Below, piece by piece: positions 1-9,464 of a stretch of DNA of 64,000 bases (its first letter is position 1; every line of letters begins with the position of its first letter). The notes under the pieces were generated by a model that did not search any database, was not told where the DNA came from, and saw only the letters and a program-made list of their open reading frames with translations. This stretch comes from AC-32 sp963717475 (lineage in GTDB: Bacteria > Actinomycetota > Thermoleophilia > Gaiellales > Gaiellaceae). The translations under genes were made by a program, and so were the position numbers. The DNA is taken from contig OY970337.1 of NCBI GenBank assembly GCA_963717475.1, forward strand, positions 1,240,001 to 1,304,000, read 5' to 3'.

Positions 1-429
1 GATCGACATCGGGATCTTCAGGTTCATCTGCTCGAACGGCGTGAACGGAAGCTGGGTGCCGCGGACAAACTGCTTGAACGTGAGGCCTCCGCGCAGGTCC
101 GCGTGCATGTACGGCCAGGCGCGCGCGAGGTTGCGCTCGCCGGCGCCGTCCACGATGAACCTGTGGACCGCGAGCCTGGCCGCGGCGGGAACCGTCGCCC
201 ACTTCTTGCTCGTGTGGATGTCCGGCTCGCGCTTGCCCATTTCCTTCTGGAACTGGTCGGCGCTCAGAATGCTTCCGGACCCCTTGGCGGCCGGCGCGGC
301 GCTCGAGGAGCCGTCGTTGCTCTTCTTGACGATGAAGACGACGACTGCGGCCACGACCAGCGCGGCTCCGAGCAAGAAGATGATCCGGCTCGTGCGCGGC
401 GAGGACAGGGAAGACTGGACAACGTTCAT
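1..429 (-). CDS. Membrane-anchored protein of unknown function, partial (C-terminus beyond window)
   Basis: The reading frame opens with ATG at 429 and stays open to base 1 (143 residues), so the C-terminus is outside the window. A short basic N-terminus is followed by one hydrophobic segment (about residues 16-35, IIFLLGAALVVAAVVVFIVK) and a Ser/Gly/Ala linker, which suggests a type II membrane anchor with an extracytoplasmic domain. The visible part of that domain (KWATVPAAARLAVHRFIVDG) matches no family I recognise. A 14-bp palindrome and a TACACT -10 hexamer lie just upstream, so it probably has its own regulated promoter. Confidence 0.6.
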   Translation of the reverse strand, partial: MNVVQSSLSSPRTSRIIFLLGAALVVAAVVVFIVKKSNDGSSSAAPAAKGSGSILSADQFQKEMGKREPDIHTSKKWATVPAAARLAVHRFIVDGAGERNLARAWPYMHADLRGGLTFKQFVRGTQLPFTPFEQMNLKIPMSI

Positions 430-467
430 TCGCGGTCAGCAGTGTAGACGCGATTTTTCCCGATTGG

Positions 468-481
468 TTAGTCGCGACTAA
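468..481. promoter_or_regulatory. Perfect 14-bp palindrome TTAGTCGCGACTAA, candidate operator
   Basis: The sequence is fully self-complementary. It sits 38 bases upstream of the start codon of the partial gene at 1-429, at about the -35 position relative to a TACACT hexamer (about 441-446 on the minus strand). Size and symmetry fit a dimeric repressor of the MarR, TetR or GntR type. The regulator is unknown. Confidence 0.4.
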
Positions 482-498
482 GGAGCCCGCCGGGCCGG

Positions 499-2169
499 CT
501 AGAAGACCGGCGTCTCGCGCCAGGTGCCCCAGGTTTCCCGGAGCGCGTCGCACATCTCGCCCAGCGTCACGTAGGCCCGCGAGGCTTCGACGATCAGGGG
601 CATCAGGTTGACGTCCTCCTTCAGCGACGCCTCCTTCAGCGCGGCGAGAGTGCTCTCGACGGCCGCCGAGTCGCGTCGGCCGCGCAGCGCCTTCACCCGC
701 TCGACCTGCTCGCCTTCGAGCGCCGGGTCGATCCGGAGGATCTCCAGCTCGGGCTCGTCGTCGAGCCCGTAGCGGTTGACGCCGACGACGATCCGCTGCT
801 TGGCCTCGACCTCCGCCTGGTAGCGGAACGACGCCTCGGCGATCTCGCGCTGCTGGAAGTTCTGCTTGACGGCCTCGACGACGCCCCCGAGCTTCTCGAT
901 CCGGTCGAAGTACTCGTAGGCCTCCGCCTCGAGGCGGTTTGTCAAGTCCTCGAGGTAGTACGAGCCGCCGAGCGGGTCGATCGTGTTGACGACGCCGGTC
1001 TCGTGCGCGATCACCTGCTGCGTGCGCAGGGCGAGCCGGACGGCGTTCTCGGTCGGGAGCGCGAGGGCCTCGTCGAACGAGTTCGTGTGCAGCGACTGGG
1101 TGCCGCCGAGAACCGCCGCGAGGGCCTCGAGCGCCGTGCGCACGATGTTCACCTCGGGCTGTTGCGCGGTCAGCGAGACCCCGGCCGTCTGCGTGTGGAA
1201 GCGCATCAGCCACGAGCGCGGGTTGCGGGCTCCGTAGCGCTCTTTGAGCTCGCGCGCCCAGATCCGCCGCGCCGCGCGGTACTTCGCGATCTCCTCGAAG
1301 AAGTCGAGGTGGGCGTTGAAGAAGAAGGACAGACGCGGCGCGAACTCGTCGACCTCGAGCCCGCGTTCGATCGCGGCGTCGACGTAGGCGAAACCGTTCG
1401 CGAGCGTGAACGCAAGCTCCTGGGCGGCGTTCGAGCCGGCCTCGCGGATGTGGTAGCCGGAGATCGAGATCGGGTGCCAGCGCGGCAGCTCGCGCGCGCA
1501 GAACTCGACCATGTCCGTCACGAGCCGCATCGAAGGCTCGGGCGGGAAGATCCACTCCTTCTGCGCGATGTACTCCTTGAGGATGTCCGTCTGGATCGTC
1601 CCGCGGAGCTCCGCGCGCGGGACGCCCTGCTGCTCGGCGACGCAGACGTAGAACGCGAGCAGCATCGCCGCCGGCCCGTTGATCGTCATCGACGTCGAGA
1701 CCTCGCCGAGCGGGATCCCGGCGAAGAGCGTCTCCGCGTCAGCCAGCGAATCGATCGCGACCCCTTCGCGCCCGACCTCGCCGAGCGAGCGCTCGTGATC
1801 GGAGTCGTAACCCATCAGCGTCGGCATGTCGAAGGCGGTCGAAAGCCCGGTCTGGCCGTGCTCGAGGAGATAACGGAAGCGCTCGTTCGTCTCCTGCGCG
1901 GTCCCGAAGCCGGCGAACTGCCGCATCGTCCAGAGGCGGCCGCGGTACATCGACGGGTAGACCCCGCGCGTGAAGGGATAGACGCCGGGGTACCCGAGGT
2001 CGCGCTCGTAGTCGACGGGCGCGGTCTCCGGCGTGTACAGCGGCTCGTTCTCGAGGCCCGAGATCGTGCTGAAGAGCTCGCCCTCGCGCTCGGGCACGCG
2101 CTCGTAGAGCTCTTTGCGCCACTTCTCGTTGCCGCCGCCGACCTCCCGGCTGTCCTCGGTCGTCGCCAT
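499..2169 (-). CDS. Methylmalonyl-CoA mutase large (catalytic) subunit, stand-alone
   Basis: This 556-residue protein covers the TIM-barrel catalytic part of the acyl-CoA mutase family and lacks the C-terminal B12-binding domain, as in two-subunit enzymes whose B12 domain is a separate protein (none in this window). Family motifs: SMYRGRLWTMRQFAGFG, TGLSTAFDMPTLMGYDSD, SISGYHIREAG (His contacting substrate/cofactor) and GGTQSLHTNSFDEALALP. The Tyr in SMYRG and Arg in PSMRLV align by eye with Tyr89/Arg207 that select methylmalonyl-CoA in the Propionibacterium enzyme. That favours methylmalonyl-CoA over isobutyryl-CoA, but an isobutyryl- or hydroxyisobutyryl-CoA mutase cannot be excluded. The ATG at 2169 is chosen because the family's N-terminus (KWRKELYERVPERE) begins there. 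It diverges from the kinase gene at 2231. Confidence 0.85.
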   Translation of the reverse strand: MATTEDSREVGGGNEKWRKELYERVPEREGELFSTISGLENEPLYTPETAPVDYERDLGYPGVYPFTRGVYPSMYRGRLWTMRQFAGFGTAQETNERFRYLLEHGQTGLSTAFDMPTLMGYDSDHERSLGEVGREGVAIDSLADAETLFAGIPLGEVSTSMTINGPAAMLLAFYVCVAEQQGVPRAELRGTIQTDILKEYIAQKEWIFPPEPSMRLVTDMVEFCARELPRWHPISISGYHIREAGSNAAQELAFTLANGFAYVDAAIERGLEVDEFAPRLSFFFNAHLDFFEEIAKYRAARRIWARELKERYGARNPRSWLMRFHTQTAGVSLTAQQPEVNIVRTALEALAAVLGGTQSLHTNSFDEALALPTENAVRLALRTQQVIAHETGVVNTIDPLGGSYYLEDLTNRLEAEAYEYFDRIEKLGGVVEAVKQNFQQREIAEASFRYQAEVEAKQRIVVGVNRYGLDDEPELEILRIDPALEGEQVERVKALRGRRDSAAVESTLAALKEASLKEDVNLMPLIVEASRAYVTLGEMCDALRETWGTWRETPVF

Positions 2170-2230
2170 ACATCGGATTCTGCCTTCTAAAGCGCCTGCT
2201 CGCCGGTGCCGATCTAGCCGACGGCGAGCA

Positions 2231-3772
2231 ATGGACGATGTGCGCACTCTCGGGGTGACCGAGCCCAAGCCGCGCTTGAGGCTCCGCTTCGCGCTGTACA
2301 CGGGTCTCGTTCTGCTCGGCACCGGCCTCGCGATCTCTTGGCTCGTGAACCGCGAGGTCGAGAACCGCGCCGCGCGCACCGTCGAGAACCAGGCGCGCGC
2401 GGTCGCCGTCGCGAACCTGCGCCGCGAGCTCCGCGCGTCCGACTTCGCGGGGCCTGTCACCGCCGCCCGCCGCAAGGCACTGGACGCGCTCTTCCGGCGC
2501 AACATCGTCGTCCCCGGCGTCGTCGGCGGCGGCCTCGTGTCGCCGGGCGGAACAGTCACCTACTCCGCGCGGCACGAGCGGATCGGCCGGCCCGTGCGTC
2601 ACCCAAAGATCCTCGACGCCGTGCTGCGGGGCGAGGTCACCCGGCGCGTGACGTACACGGATACCTGGCGCGGCCAGAAACACCTGAAGGTTCTGCAGAT
2701 CCTGGTTCCCGTCCGCGCGACCTTCAGCGGCAAGCCGATCGGCATCATCGGCCTCGACCAGGACTACCGCGCCGTCGCCGTCGGAACCGGAGACGCGCAC
2801 CTGCGCCTGGCGCTGATCCTCGCGATCGCGCTGCTCGTGCTGTTCATCGCGCTGCTGCCGATCATGAACCGGCTCACACGACAGCTCGAGGCGCGCAACC
2901 GGCGGCTACGCGAGCTCGCCGAGGAACGCGGCCGGCTGCTCGACGCCGAGCGCGCGGCTCGTACGGAATCCGAGGCCGTCCAGCGCCTCCTCTCCGAGCA
3001 GAACGACCGGCTCCGCGAGCTCGACCGGCTCAAGGACGAGTTCGTCTCGCTCGTCTCCCACGAGCTGCGCACGCCGCTGACCTCGATCCGCGGCTACATC
3101 GAGCTGCTTCTCGAGGACCTCGAGCCGTCCGAGACCGGGCGCCGGCGCTACCTCGAGGTCGTCGAGCGGAACTCGCAGCGGTTGCTCGAGCTCGTGAGCG
3201 ACCTGCTCTTCCTCGCCCAGGTCGAGGCGGGCAAGCTCGCGATCGAGCGCAAGCCCGTCGATCTCGGTCTGGTCGTGGACGAGTGCGTCGAGGCCTCCGC
3301 GCCGGTCGCGGACTCGAAGGGGATCGTGCTGGCCGCACACGTCGGCGGCGTCCGGAAGCTCGACGGCGATCGCGCGCGGCTCGCGCAGATGCTCGACAAC
3401 CTCGTCTCGAACGCGCTCAAGTTCACGCCGAAAGGCGGCCGGGTCGACGTTCGCCTGAACGCGGACGGCGAGACGGCGCTCCTCGAGATCGAGGACACGG
3501 GCATCGGCATCCCGCCGGAGGAGCAGGGCCGGCTGTTCGAGCGCTTCTTCCGCAGCTCGACGGCCACCGAGAAAGCGATCCCGGGAACGGGCCTCGGCCT
3601 CACGATCACGAAGGCGATCGTCGAACGGCACGGCGGCCACATCGAGATCGAGAGCCGGGAGAACACCGGCACCGTCGTGCGCGTGCGCTTGCCGCTGGCC
3701 GAGCTAGCCCGGCCGGTACCTGTAGCCGAACCCCCGCATCGTCTCGATCGGCGAGTCCCCTCCGTCGGCTGA
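2231..3772 (+). CDS. Two-component sensor histidine kinase
   Basis: A 513-residue HisKA/HATPase_c kinase. A first membrane helix (about residues 18-38) and a second (LALILAIALLVLFIALLPI, about 196-216) flank an extracytoplasmic sensor of about 150 residues. A predicted coiled coil follows, then the H-box SLVSHELRTPLTSI (phospho-His near residue 278), the N-box DNLVSNALKF, and the G-boxes DTGIGIPPEEQG and GTGLGLTI. The ATG at 2231 follows GGCGAGCA. The stop lies 69 bases inside the convergent response regulator gene at 3704-4384, its likely partner. Convergent rather than operonic arrangement of such a pair is unusual. Confidence 0.9.
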   Translation: MDDVRTLGVTEPKPRLRLRFALYTGLVLLGTGLAISWLVNREVENRAARTVENQARAVAVANLRRELRASDFAGPVTAARRKALDALFRRNIVVPGVVGGGLVSPGGTVTYSARHERIGRPVRHPKILDAVLRGEVTRRVTYTDTWRGQKHLKVLQILVPVRATFSGKPIGIIGLDQDYRAVAVGTGDAHLRLALILAIALLVLFIALLPIMNRLTRQLEARNRRLRELAEERGRLLDAERAARTESEAVQRLLSEQNDRLRELDRLKDEFVSLVSHELRTPLTSIRGYIELLLEDLEPSETGRRRYLEVVERNSQRLLELVSDLLFLAQVEAGKLAIERKPVDLGLVVDECVEASAPVADSKGIVLAAHVGGVRKLDGDRARLAQMLDNLVSNALKFTPKGGRVDVRLNADGETALLEIEDTGIGIPPEEQGRLFERFFRSSTATEKAIPGTGLGLTITKAIVERHGGHIEIESRENTGTVVRVRLPLAELARPVPVAEPPHRLDRRVPSVG

Positions 3773-4384
3773 GTTCAGCTTGCGGCGCAGGTAGCCGACG
3801 TACAGCTTCACCTGGTCGCGCTCGGCCGCGCCTGCGTCGCCCCACGCGAGGTCGAGCAGCTGGTCGTGCGACAGGACCTGGTTCGGGTTTCGCACGAAGG
3901 CGGTCAACAACCGGAACTCGAGCGGCGTCAGGGAGACGGGGCGGCCACCCGCGGTCACCGCGCGCTGCGGGAAGTCGATCGTGACGAAGCCGTCGGCATA
4001 GCGCTCGGCCTCCGGTTCGCCGCTACGCCTGCGGCGAAGGGCGGCGTCCACCCTGGCCAGCAGCTCCTGGCGGCCGAACGGCTTGGTCACGTAGTCGTCC
4101 GCGCCGGCGCGCAGGCCGCGCACCTTGTCGAGCTCCTCCGCGCGCGCCGTGAGCATCACCACCGGAACGTCGCTGAGCTCGCGGATCCGCTCGAGGACGC
4201 CCCAGCCGTCGAGCCCGGGCATCGAGACGTCGAGGATCACCAGATCCGGCTGCTCCGCGTAGAAGACCTTCAGGCCCTCATTGCCGTCCGGAGCCTCGAG
4301 CACGTCGTACCCGCTCCGCTCCAGGAGCTCGCGGACGAGCCCGCGGATGTCCGCGTCGTCGTCGACGACGAGCACGCAACTCAC
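3704..4384 (-). CDS. OmpR/PhoB-family response regulator
   Basis: A 226-residue protein with an N-terminal receiver domain (acidic cluster VDDD, phospho-acceptor Asp52 in VILDVSMPG, Lys in YVTKPF) and a C-terminal winged-helix DNA-binding domain ending in RGFGYRY (VSLTPLEFRLL... DQVKLYVGYLRRKL). It is the probable output partner of the kinase at 2231-3772, with which its 3' end overlaps by 69 bases on the opposite strand. The collagen-like gene starts divergently 71 bases upstream and is a candidate target. That is an inference from position only. Confidence 0.93.
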   Translation of the reverse strand: MSCVLVVDDDADIRGLVRELLERSGYDVLEAPDGNEGLKVFYAEQPDLVILDVSMPGLDGWGVLERIRELSDVPVVMLTARAEELDKVRGLRAGADDYVTKPFGRQELLARVDAALRRRRSGEPEAERYADGFVTIDFPQRAVTAGGRPVSLTPLEFRLLTAFVRNPNQVLSHDQLLDLAWGDAGAAERDQVKLYVGYLRRKLNSADGGDSPIETMRGFGYRYRPG

Positions 4385-4455
4385 TTTTCGTCCCTCGGCT
4401 CAGGGATCTTCGGGCCGTTCATACGCATTTCATACCGAATTGCTCCCGAATTCCG

Positions 4456-7100
4456 ATGTGGGCCGCCGATGCGCTTGCCGTGGCGAGCTTGGAGCATCTG
4501 CGGCTTCGTGCGTCCGCATTGTGGATGCGCAAGGGATTCGGCGCGCGAGCGTTTTTCCTGCTCGCGCTCGCGTTGTCTCTGGCGTTGGGCGCCCTCCTCT
4601 TCAGGGGCGGCGTCTCGCCGGGCCACACGCAGGCGCGGGTCGGCAACGCGCCGTTCTCGAACGTCGTCCTCCAGAACGGGCAATCTCGAGCGCGCGGCAG
4701 TCGCGGCGCTCGCGGCAGCCGCGGGGCGGCCGGCGAGAACGGAACCGGCTCTTCGGCCGGCGGCTCCTCCGCTCCCGCTTCCTCGTCTTCTTCGGCTTCG
4801 TCGAGCTCGACCGGCGGCGCCTCGACCCCCTCGCATGGCTCCGGTGGAGACGGCAACGGCGCCCTCGGAACCTTCGGCTCCGCGCGGCGCGGGCCGACCG
4901 GGCCGGCGGGCGCTCCGGGTGCCGACGGCCCCGCCGGACCACAGGGCCCGGTCGGCCGCGCCGGCCCGCCGGGCGCGACCGGTCCGGCAGGCGCGACCGG
5001 TGCGGCCGGCGCGCAGGGACAGATCGGCCCGACCGGGCCGCAGGGCATCCCGGGAACAGCGGCTGCGCGCGGAGCAACGGGCGCAACCGGCCCGATGGGC
5101 CCGCAGGGGCCGATCGGCGCCAGGGGCGCGACCGGCGCACGCGGTGCCGTCGGTAACCGGGGGGCGACCGGCGCCCAGGGCGCGAAGGGAACGACCGGAG
5201 CCCAGGGCGCGACGGGCAGGGCCGAAGGGCGCCACGGGCGCGACGGGCGCCAAGGGTTCGCGGCGTGACGGGCAATCGCGGCGTGACCGGCGCGCAGGGC
5301 GCGAAGGGCGTCACCGGCGCAAAGGGCGCAACCGGCGCACAGGGCATTCAGGGAACGACCGGCGCTCGCGGCGCTACCGGTGTCCAGGGCCCGGCCGGCG
5401 CACGCGGTCCGACAGGCGCCAAGGGCACGACGGGCGCGACCGGTGCCAGAGGATCGACCGGGACGCAGGGCGTCAAGGGAACGACGGGCGCGAAGGGATC
5501 GACCGGCGCACAGGGCGCCAAGGGCACAACGGGCTCGCGCGGCGCGACCGGAGCTCAGGGCCCGACCGGCGCTCAGGGCGCCAAGGGCGCTACCGGCGCG
5601 AAGGGCGTCACCGGCGCGCAGGGCGCCAAGGGAACTACCGGCGCCAAGGGATCGACCGGCGCGCAGGGTGTCAAGGGCACGACGGGCGCGCGTGGCGCGA
5701 CCGGAGCTCAGGGTCCAGCCGGGGCACAGGGCCCGACCGGCGCGCAAGGCGCGAAGGGTGCAACGGGCGCGAAGGGCGTCACCGGCGCGCAGGGCGCGAA
5801 GGGCACGACCGGCTCGAAGGGATCGACCGGCGCGCAGGGCGCAACCGGCGCACAGGGCGTGAAGGGAACGACAGGCTCGAAGGGCGCAACCGGCGTGCGT
5901 GGCGCGACCGGCGTTCAGGGACCGGCCGGCGCACAGGGCCCGACTGGCGCGCAGGGCGGACCGGCGCGAAGGGCGCGACCGGCGCGCAAGGGCAACGACC
6001 GGCGCCAAGGGCGCCACCGGCTCGAAGGGCGCCACCGGCACGAAGGGAACGACGGGCGCCAGGGGCACCACCGGCGCGCGCGGCGTCACGGGATCCGTGG
6101 GCGCCACCGGCGCCAAGGGGGCGACCGGCCCAGCCGGCGCGAAGGGCGCGACGGGAGCCCAGGGCGTGAAGGGCGTCACCGGCGCCAAGGGCGTCACCGG
6201 CGCAAGGGCGCGACGAAGGGCGTCACCGGCGCCAAGGGCGTCACCGGCGCCAAGGGCGACGACCGGCTCCAAGGGAACGACCGGCTCCAAGGGAACGACG
6301 GGCGCGAAAGGCGTCACCGGCCCCGCAGGCGCAAGGGCGTCACCGGCGCGAAGGGCGTCACCGGCGCGAAGGGAGTCACCGGCGCGAAGGGCGCGACGGG
6401 CGCCAAGGGCGTGACCGGCCCCGCCGGCGCCAAGGGTGTCACCGGCGTTCAGGGCGCTAAGGGAACGACCGGCGCCAAGGGCGTCACCGGCTCAAAGGGC
6501 GTGACCGGCTCGAAGGGAATCACCGGCTCCAAGGGCGTGACCGGCGCGAAGGGCGCCACGGGCAGCCAGGGCCCCGCAGGCAACAAAGGCCCCACCGGCG
6601 CCAAGGGAGCAACAGGCGCCAAGGGCGCGACCGGCTCGGTCGGCCCAACCGGCCCGGCGGGCGTCGGCAGCTGGGACACGATCGTCAAGACGAGCGCCGA
6701 CCGCGCGCTGTCGAGCAGCACGGCGACCGATGTCCCCGACCTGAGCGTGGCCGTGATCGCAAACTCGGTCTACGAGTTCGAAGCCGTCCTGTTCGTGAAC
6801 GCCAGCACGGCCAACGGCGCCAAGTACGCGGTCGGGGGCCCAGCCGGCGCGCTCCCCTATGCGTTCTATTCGGGCGAGACTGCGACGGGCACAGGTGCAG
6901 TCGCGGCGACTAACGCGCTCGCGACGCTCGACGGCACCGCGTTCGCCACCACGACCGGCGTCGACCATGTCGTGATCATCAAGGGCATCGAGAAGGTCGC
7001 CGCGACGGCGGGGAACCTCACCATCATGCAGGCCAGGGCCACGGGTGGAACGGTCACCGTCAGGCAGGGCTCGGTTCTCAAGGTGCGGAAAGTCTCCTGA
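4456..7100 (+). CDS. Collagen-like (Gly-X-Y) repeat surface protein, frame-broken in several places
   Basis: An N-terminal hydrophobic segment (FFLLALALSLALGALLF) is followed by a Ser/Gly spacer, then hundreds of Gly-X-Thr/Gly-X-Lys triplets (GATGAKG, GAQGTTG). A non-collagen C-terminal domain of about 145 residues (WDTIVKTSADRALSSSTATD to VRKVS) resembles the globular ends of collagen-like or tail-fibre proteins. It is likely exported, with a triple-helical stalk. The Gly-X-Y pattern moves between frames near 5220-5265, 5960, 5993, 6208, 6257 and 6330, so the single gene appears as pieces. All pieces keep the repeat, so these look like sequence errors in a tandem repeat. An alternative start is ATG 4525, which gives a better signal peptide. 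The stop TGA at 7098 overlaps the next ATG. Confidence 0.75.
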
Positions 7101-7737
7101 TGAGCCACGTCTGGCAGGAGCCACGCCCCAAGGCCGGAACTCCGGCGACCGTGAGCGAGAACGTGGTCGAGCGGCCGCTTCGGACGGGACGGGACTGGGC
7201 GCGCCTGGCGCCGTGGGCGGTGCTCGGCCTTGCCGCTCGCGGGTGCGGCAGCTGCCGTGATCGCGCTCCTCGTGAGCTCGCACGGCACGCAGAACGCGCT
7301 GCCCGCGATCAACGGCGGGCCCGCGCTGGTCTCACAGGCCCAGCTCGAGCAACTCGCTGCGGCGAGCGACACGCCGGTCTACTGGGCCGGCCCGAAGCCG
7401 GGCTACTCCTACGAGCTCGACGCGCACTTCGAGCGGTCACGTCTACGTCCGCTATCTCCCCGCAGGCGTCAAGGCAGGCGACGCGAGGGCGAACTTCCTC
7501 GTGGTCGGCACCTACGCACAGCCGGGCTCGTTCGCCGACCTGCAGCACGCGGCGAAGGCGCCGGGCGCGCTCTCGGTGCGGATCGAGAACGACGGCCTCG
7601 TCGTCTTCAGCTCGAGCAAGCCGACGAGCGTCTACCTCGGCTACCCGGGTGCGGGCTACCAGGTCGAGGTCTACTCGCCGTCGGCCGACAGCGCACGCAG
7701 CCTCGTCCTAGCGGACAAGATCCGCCCGGTCCGCTAG
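7100..7737 (+). CDS. Single-pass membrane protein of unknown function downstream of the collagen-like gene, frame-broken
   Basis: The ATG at 7100 overlaps the collagen-like gene's TGA (ATGA), so the two are probably co-translated. Coding moves from frame MSHVWQEPRPKAG (7100-~7240) to AAAAVIALLVSSHGTQNALP (~7245-7435) and then to VGTYAQPGSFADLQHAA (~7440-7737), which implies two single-base errors. The joined product (~210 residues) has one transmembrane helix and an extracellular domain (PVYWAGPKPGYSYELDAHFE ... VYLGYPGAGYQVEVYSPSAD). I recognise no family. Co-location suggests a role with the collagen-like surface protein. The stop shares a CTAG tetramer with the convergent gene. Confidence 0.6.
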
Positions 7738-8297
7738 CCGCCCGGCTTCCAGAGCGGCTCTTCGCCCCCGGCGTTCGCGGCGCGGGCGAGGATGAAGAGC
7801 AGGTCCGAGAGCCTGTTCAGGTAGACGAGCGCGAGCGGATTGACCGGCCTCTCGTCAGCGGCCCAGAGCGCGACGCTCTCGGCGCGGCGGCAGACGGCGC
7901 GCGCGACGTGCAAGCGGGCCGCGACCTCGCTCCCGCCCGGCAGGACGAAGCTCTTCAGCGGCTCGAGGGTCTCGTTGGCCTCGTCGCAGTCGCGCTCCAG
8001 GGCGTCGATCTGCGCCTGCGTGACCCGAAGCTTCCCATCGTTCTCCTCGAACGGAACCGAGAGGTCGGCGCCGACGTCGAAGAGGTCGTTCTGCACGCGC
8101 GCGAGCCGCTCGTCGCGCGCCTCGACCTGCGCCCAGCCGACGACCGAGTTGAGCTCGTCGACGGCGCCGTACGCCCGGACGAGCGGGTCGAGCTTGGAGA
8201 CGCGCGAGCCGTCGCCGAGCGAGGTCTCGCCAGCGTCTCCCCCACGCGTGTAGATCTTCGTCAGGCGGACCGGCTCATCGGGCTTGCGCGAGCTCAT
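7734..8297 (-). CDS. ATP:cob(I)alamin adenosyltransferase, PduO type
   Basis: A 187-residue protein that transfers the 5'-deoxyadenosyl group of ATP to cob(I)alamin to make coenzyme B12. It carries the family ATP-binding motif TRGGDAGETSLGDG, then VDELNSVVG, the Arg/Glu-rich ARAVCRRAESVALW helix and the terminal LNRLSDLLFILAR. Its length is normal for PduO-type enzymes. The ATG at 8297 overlaps the stop of the acyl-CoA dehydrogenase (ATGA), so the two form an operon. Its product is the cofactor of methylmalonyl-CoA mutase, whose large subunit is encoded 5 kb away, which suggests a shared acyl-CoA catabolic role. Confidence 0.92.
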   Translation of the reverse strand: MSSRKPDEPVRLTKIYTRGGDAGETSLGDGSRVSKLDPLVRAYGAVDELNSVVGWAQVEARDERLARVQNDLFDVGADLSVPFEENDGKLRVTQAQIDALERDCDEANETLEPLKSFVLPGGSEVAARLHVARAVCRRAESVALWAADERPVNPLALVYLNRLSDLLFILARAANAGGEEPLWKPGG

Positions 8298-9457
8298 CCT
8301 TGGGCGAGCTCGCGCTCGCGGAGCCCGAGGATCGAGCGCGCGATCACGAGCCGCTGGATCTCGCTCGTGCCCTCGTAGATCTCGGTGATCTTCGCGTCGC
8401 GGTAGTAGCGCTCGACCGGGAACTCCTTGGTGTAGCCGTAGCCGCCGAGGATCTGGATTGCCTCGGCAGTCTGGCGCCGGGCCATCTCGGAGGCGAACAG
8501 CTTCGCCTTCGCGCCCTCCTCGGTGTGAGGGCGGCCCTCCTGCTTGAGCCACGCGGCCCGGTGGACGAGCAGCCGCGCTGCGTCGATCTCCGTGGCCATG
8601 TCCGCGAGCTTCCACTGGATGGCCTGGAACTCGGCGATCCGCTTGCCGAACTGGCGCCGCTCGAGCGCGTAGCCGCGCGCGACGTCGTACGCCGCCTGAG
8701 CGATCCCGAGCGCCTGGGCGGCGATGCCGATTCGGCCGCCGTCGAGGGTGGCCATCGCGACGTTGAAGCCCTTGCCCTCCTCGTGCAGAAGCCGGTCACG
8801 GCCCACCTGCGCGCCCTCGATCACGAGGTCGACCGTGGAGGACGAGTTCAGCCCGAGCTTCTCCTCCTCGCGCGTGACGCGGACCTGGTCGCCGTCGAGG
8901 ATGAACGCGGAGACGCCCTTCGCGCCGGGTGTGTCCTGATCCGTTCGGGCGAACAGGAGCACGGTGCCGCCGAAGGCTCCGTTCGTGATCCACTGCTTCG
9001 CCCCGGAGATCGTCCAGCCGTCGCCGTCCTGCGTCGCCGCCGTCCGGAGCGAGCCGGCGTCCGAGCCGGCCTCGGGCTCGGTCAGAGCGAAGGCGCCGAT
9101 CGCCTCGCCGCGCGCGAGCGGCGGGACGAAGCGGCTGCGCTGCTCGTCGCTGCCGAAGGTGAGGATCGGGAGCGTGACCGCGCTCGTGTGCACCGCGACG
9201 GTTACGCCCACGCCCGCGTCGGCGCGTGAGAGCTCCTCGAGGACGAGGATGTAGGAGAGGAAGTCGGCGCCGGCCCCGCCGTATTCCTCCGGGATGCAGA
9301 CGCCGAGCAGCCCGAGCTCGCCGAGCTTGCCGAGCAGTTCCCTCGGGAAGCCGTGCTCGCGATCCCACGTGCCCGCGTTCGGCTCGATCTCCGCCTGGGC
9401 GAAGTCGCGCGCCAACGCCTGGATCTCGCGCTGGTCGTCGCCGAGCGTGAACTCCAT
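8294..9457 (-). CDS. Acyl-CoA dehydrogenase
   Basis: A 387-residue FAD flavoenzyme of the short/branched-chain acyl-CoA dehydrogenase group, catalysing alpha,beta-desaturation of an acyl-CoA. Family signatures: ALTEPEAGSDAGSLRT, ITNGAFGGTVLLFAR, RRQFGKRIAEFQAIQWKLAD, QILGGYGYTKEFPVERYYRD and ITEIYEGTSEIQRLVIAR, with the catalytic Glu in YEGT. The ATG at 9457 is used because the mature family N-terminus (FTLGDDQREIQALARDFAQ) starts there. The gene is leaderless-like: TATAGT lies 7 bases upstream. It is translationally coupled to the adenosyltransferase. The exact acyl chain preference cannot be read from the sequence. Confidence 0.93.
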   Translation of the reverse strand: MEFTLGDDQREIQALARDFAQAEIEPNAGTWDREHGFPRELLGKLGELGLLGVCIPEEYGGAGADFLSYILVLEELSRADAGVGVTVAVHTSAVTLPILTFGSDEQRSRFVPPLARGEAIGAFALTEPEAGSDAGSLRTAATQDGDGWTISGAKQWITNGAFGGTVLLFARTDQDTPGAKGVSAFILDGDQVRVTREEEKLGLNSSSTVDLVIEGAQVGRDRLLHEEGKGFNVAMATLDGGRIGIAAQALGIAQAAYDVARGYALERRQFGKRIAEFQAIQWKLADMATEIDAARLLVHRAAWLKQEGRPHTEEGAKAKLFASEMARRQTAEAIQILGGYGYTKEFPVERYYRDAKITEIYEGTSEIQRLVIARSILGLRERELAQG

Positions 9458-9464
9458 CGCGAGG

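Noticed and set aside
2338..3984. Long Arg/Pro-rich open frame on the plus strand over the kinase gene
   Set aside because: Alternate-frame shadow of the histidine kinase; the composition is the usual GC-rich antiframe type and the kinase motifs are in the other frame.
4419..6317. Minus-strand frame of Ala/Pro/Val repeats
   Set aside because: Reverse complement of the Gly-X-Y codons; a mirror image of the collagen-like repeat, without start signal or domain.
5265..6680. Possible CRISPR array or minisatellite
   Set aside because: The short repeats are 9-18-base collagen codon repeats without constant repeat/variable spacer structure and without cas genes.
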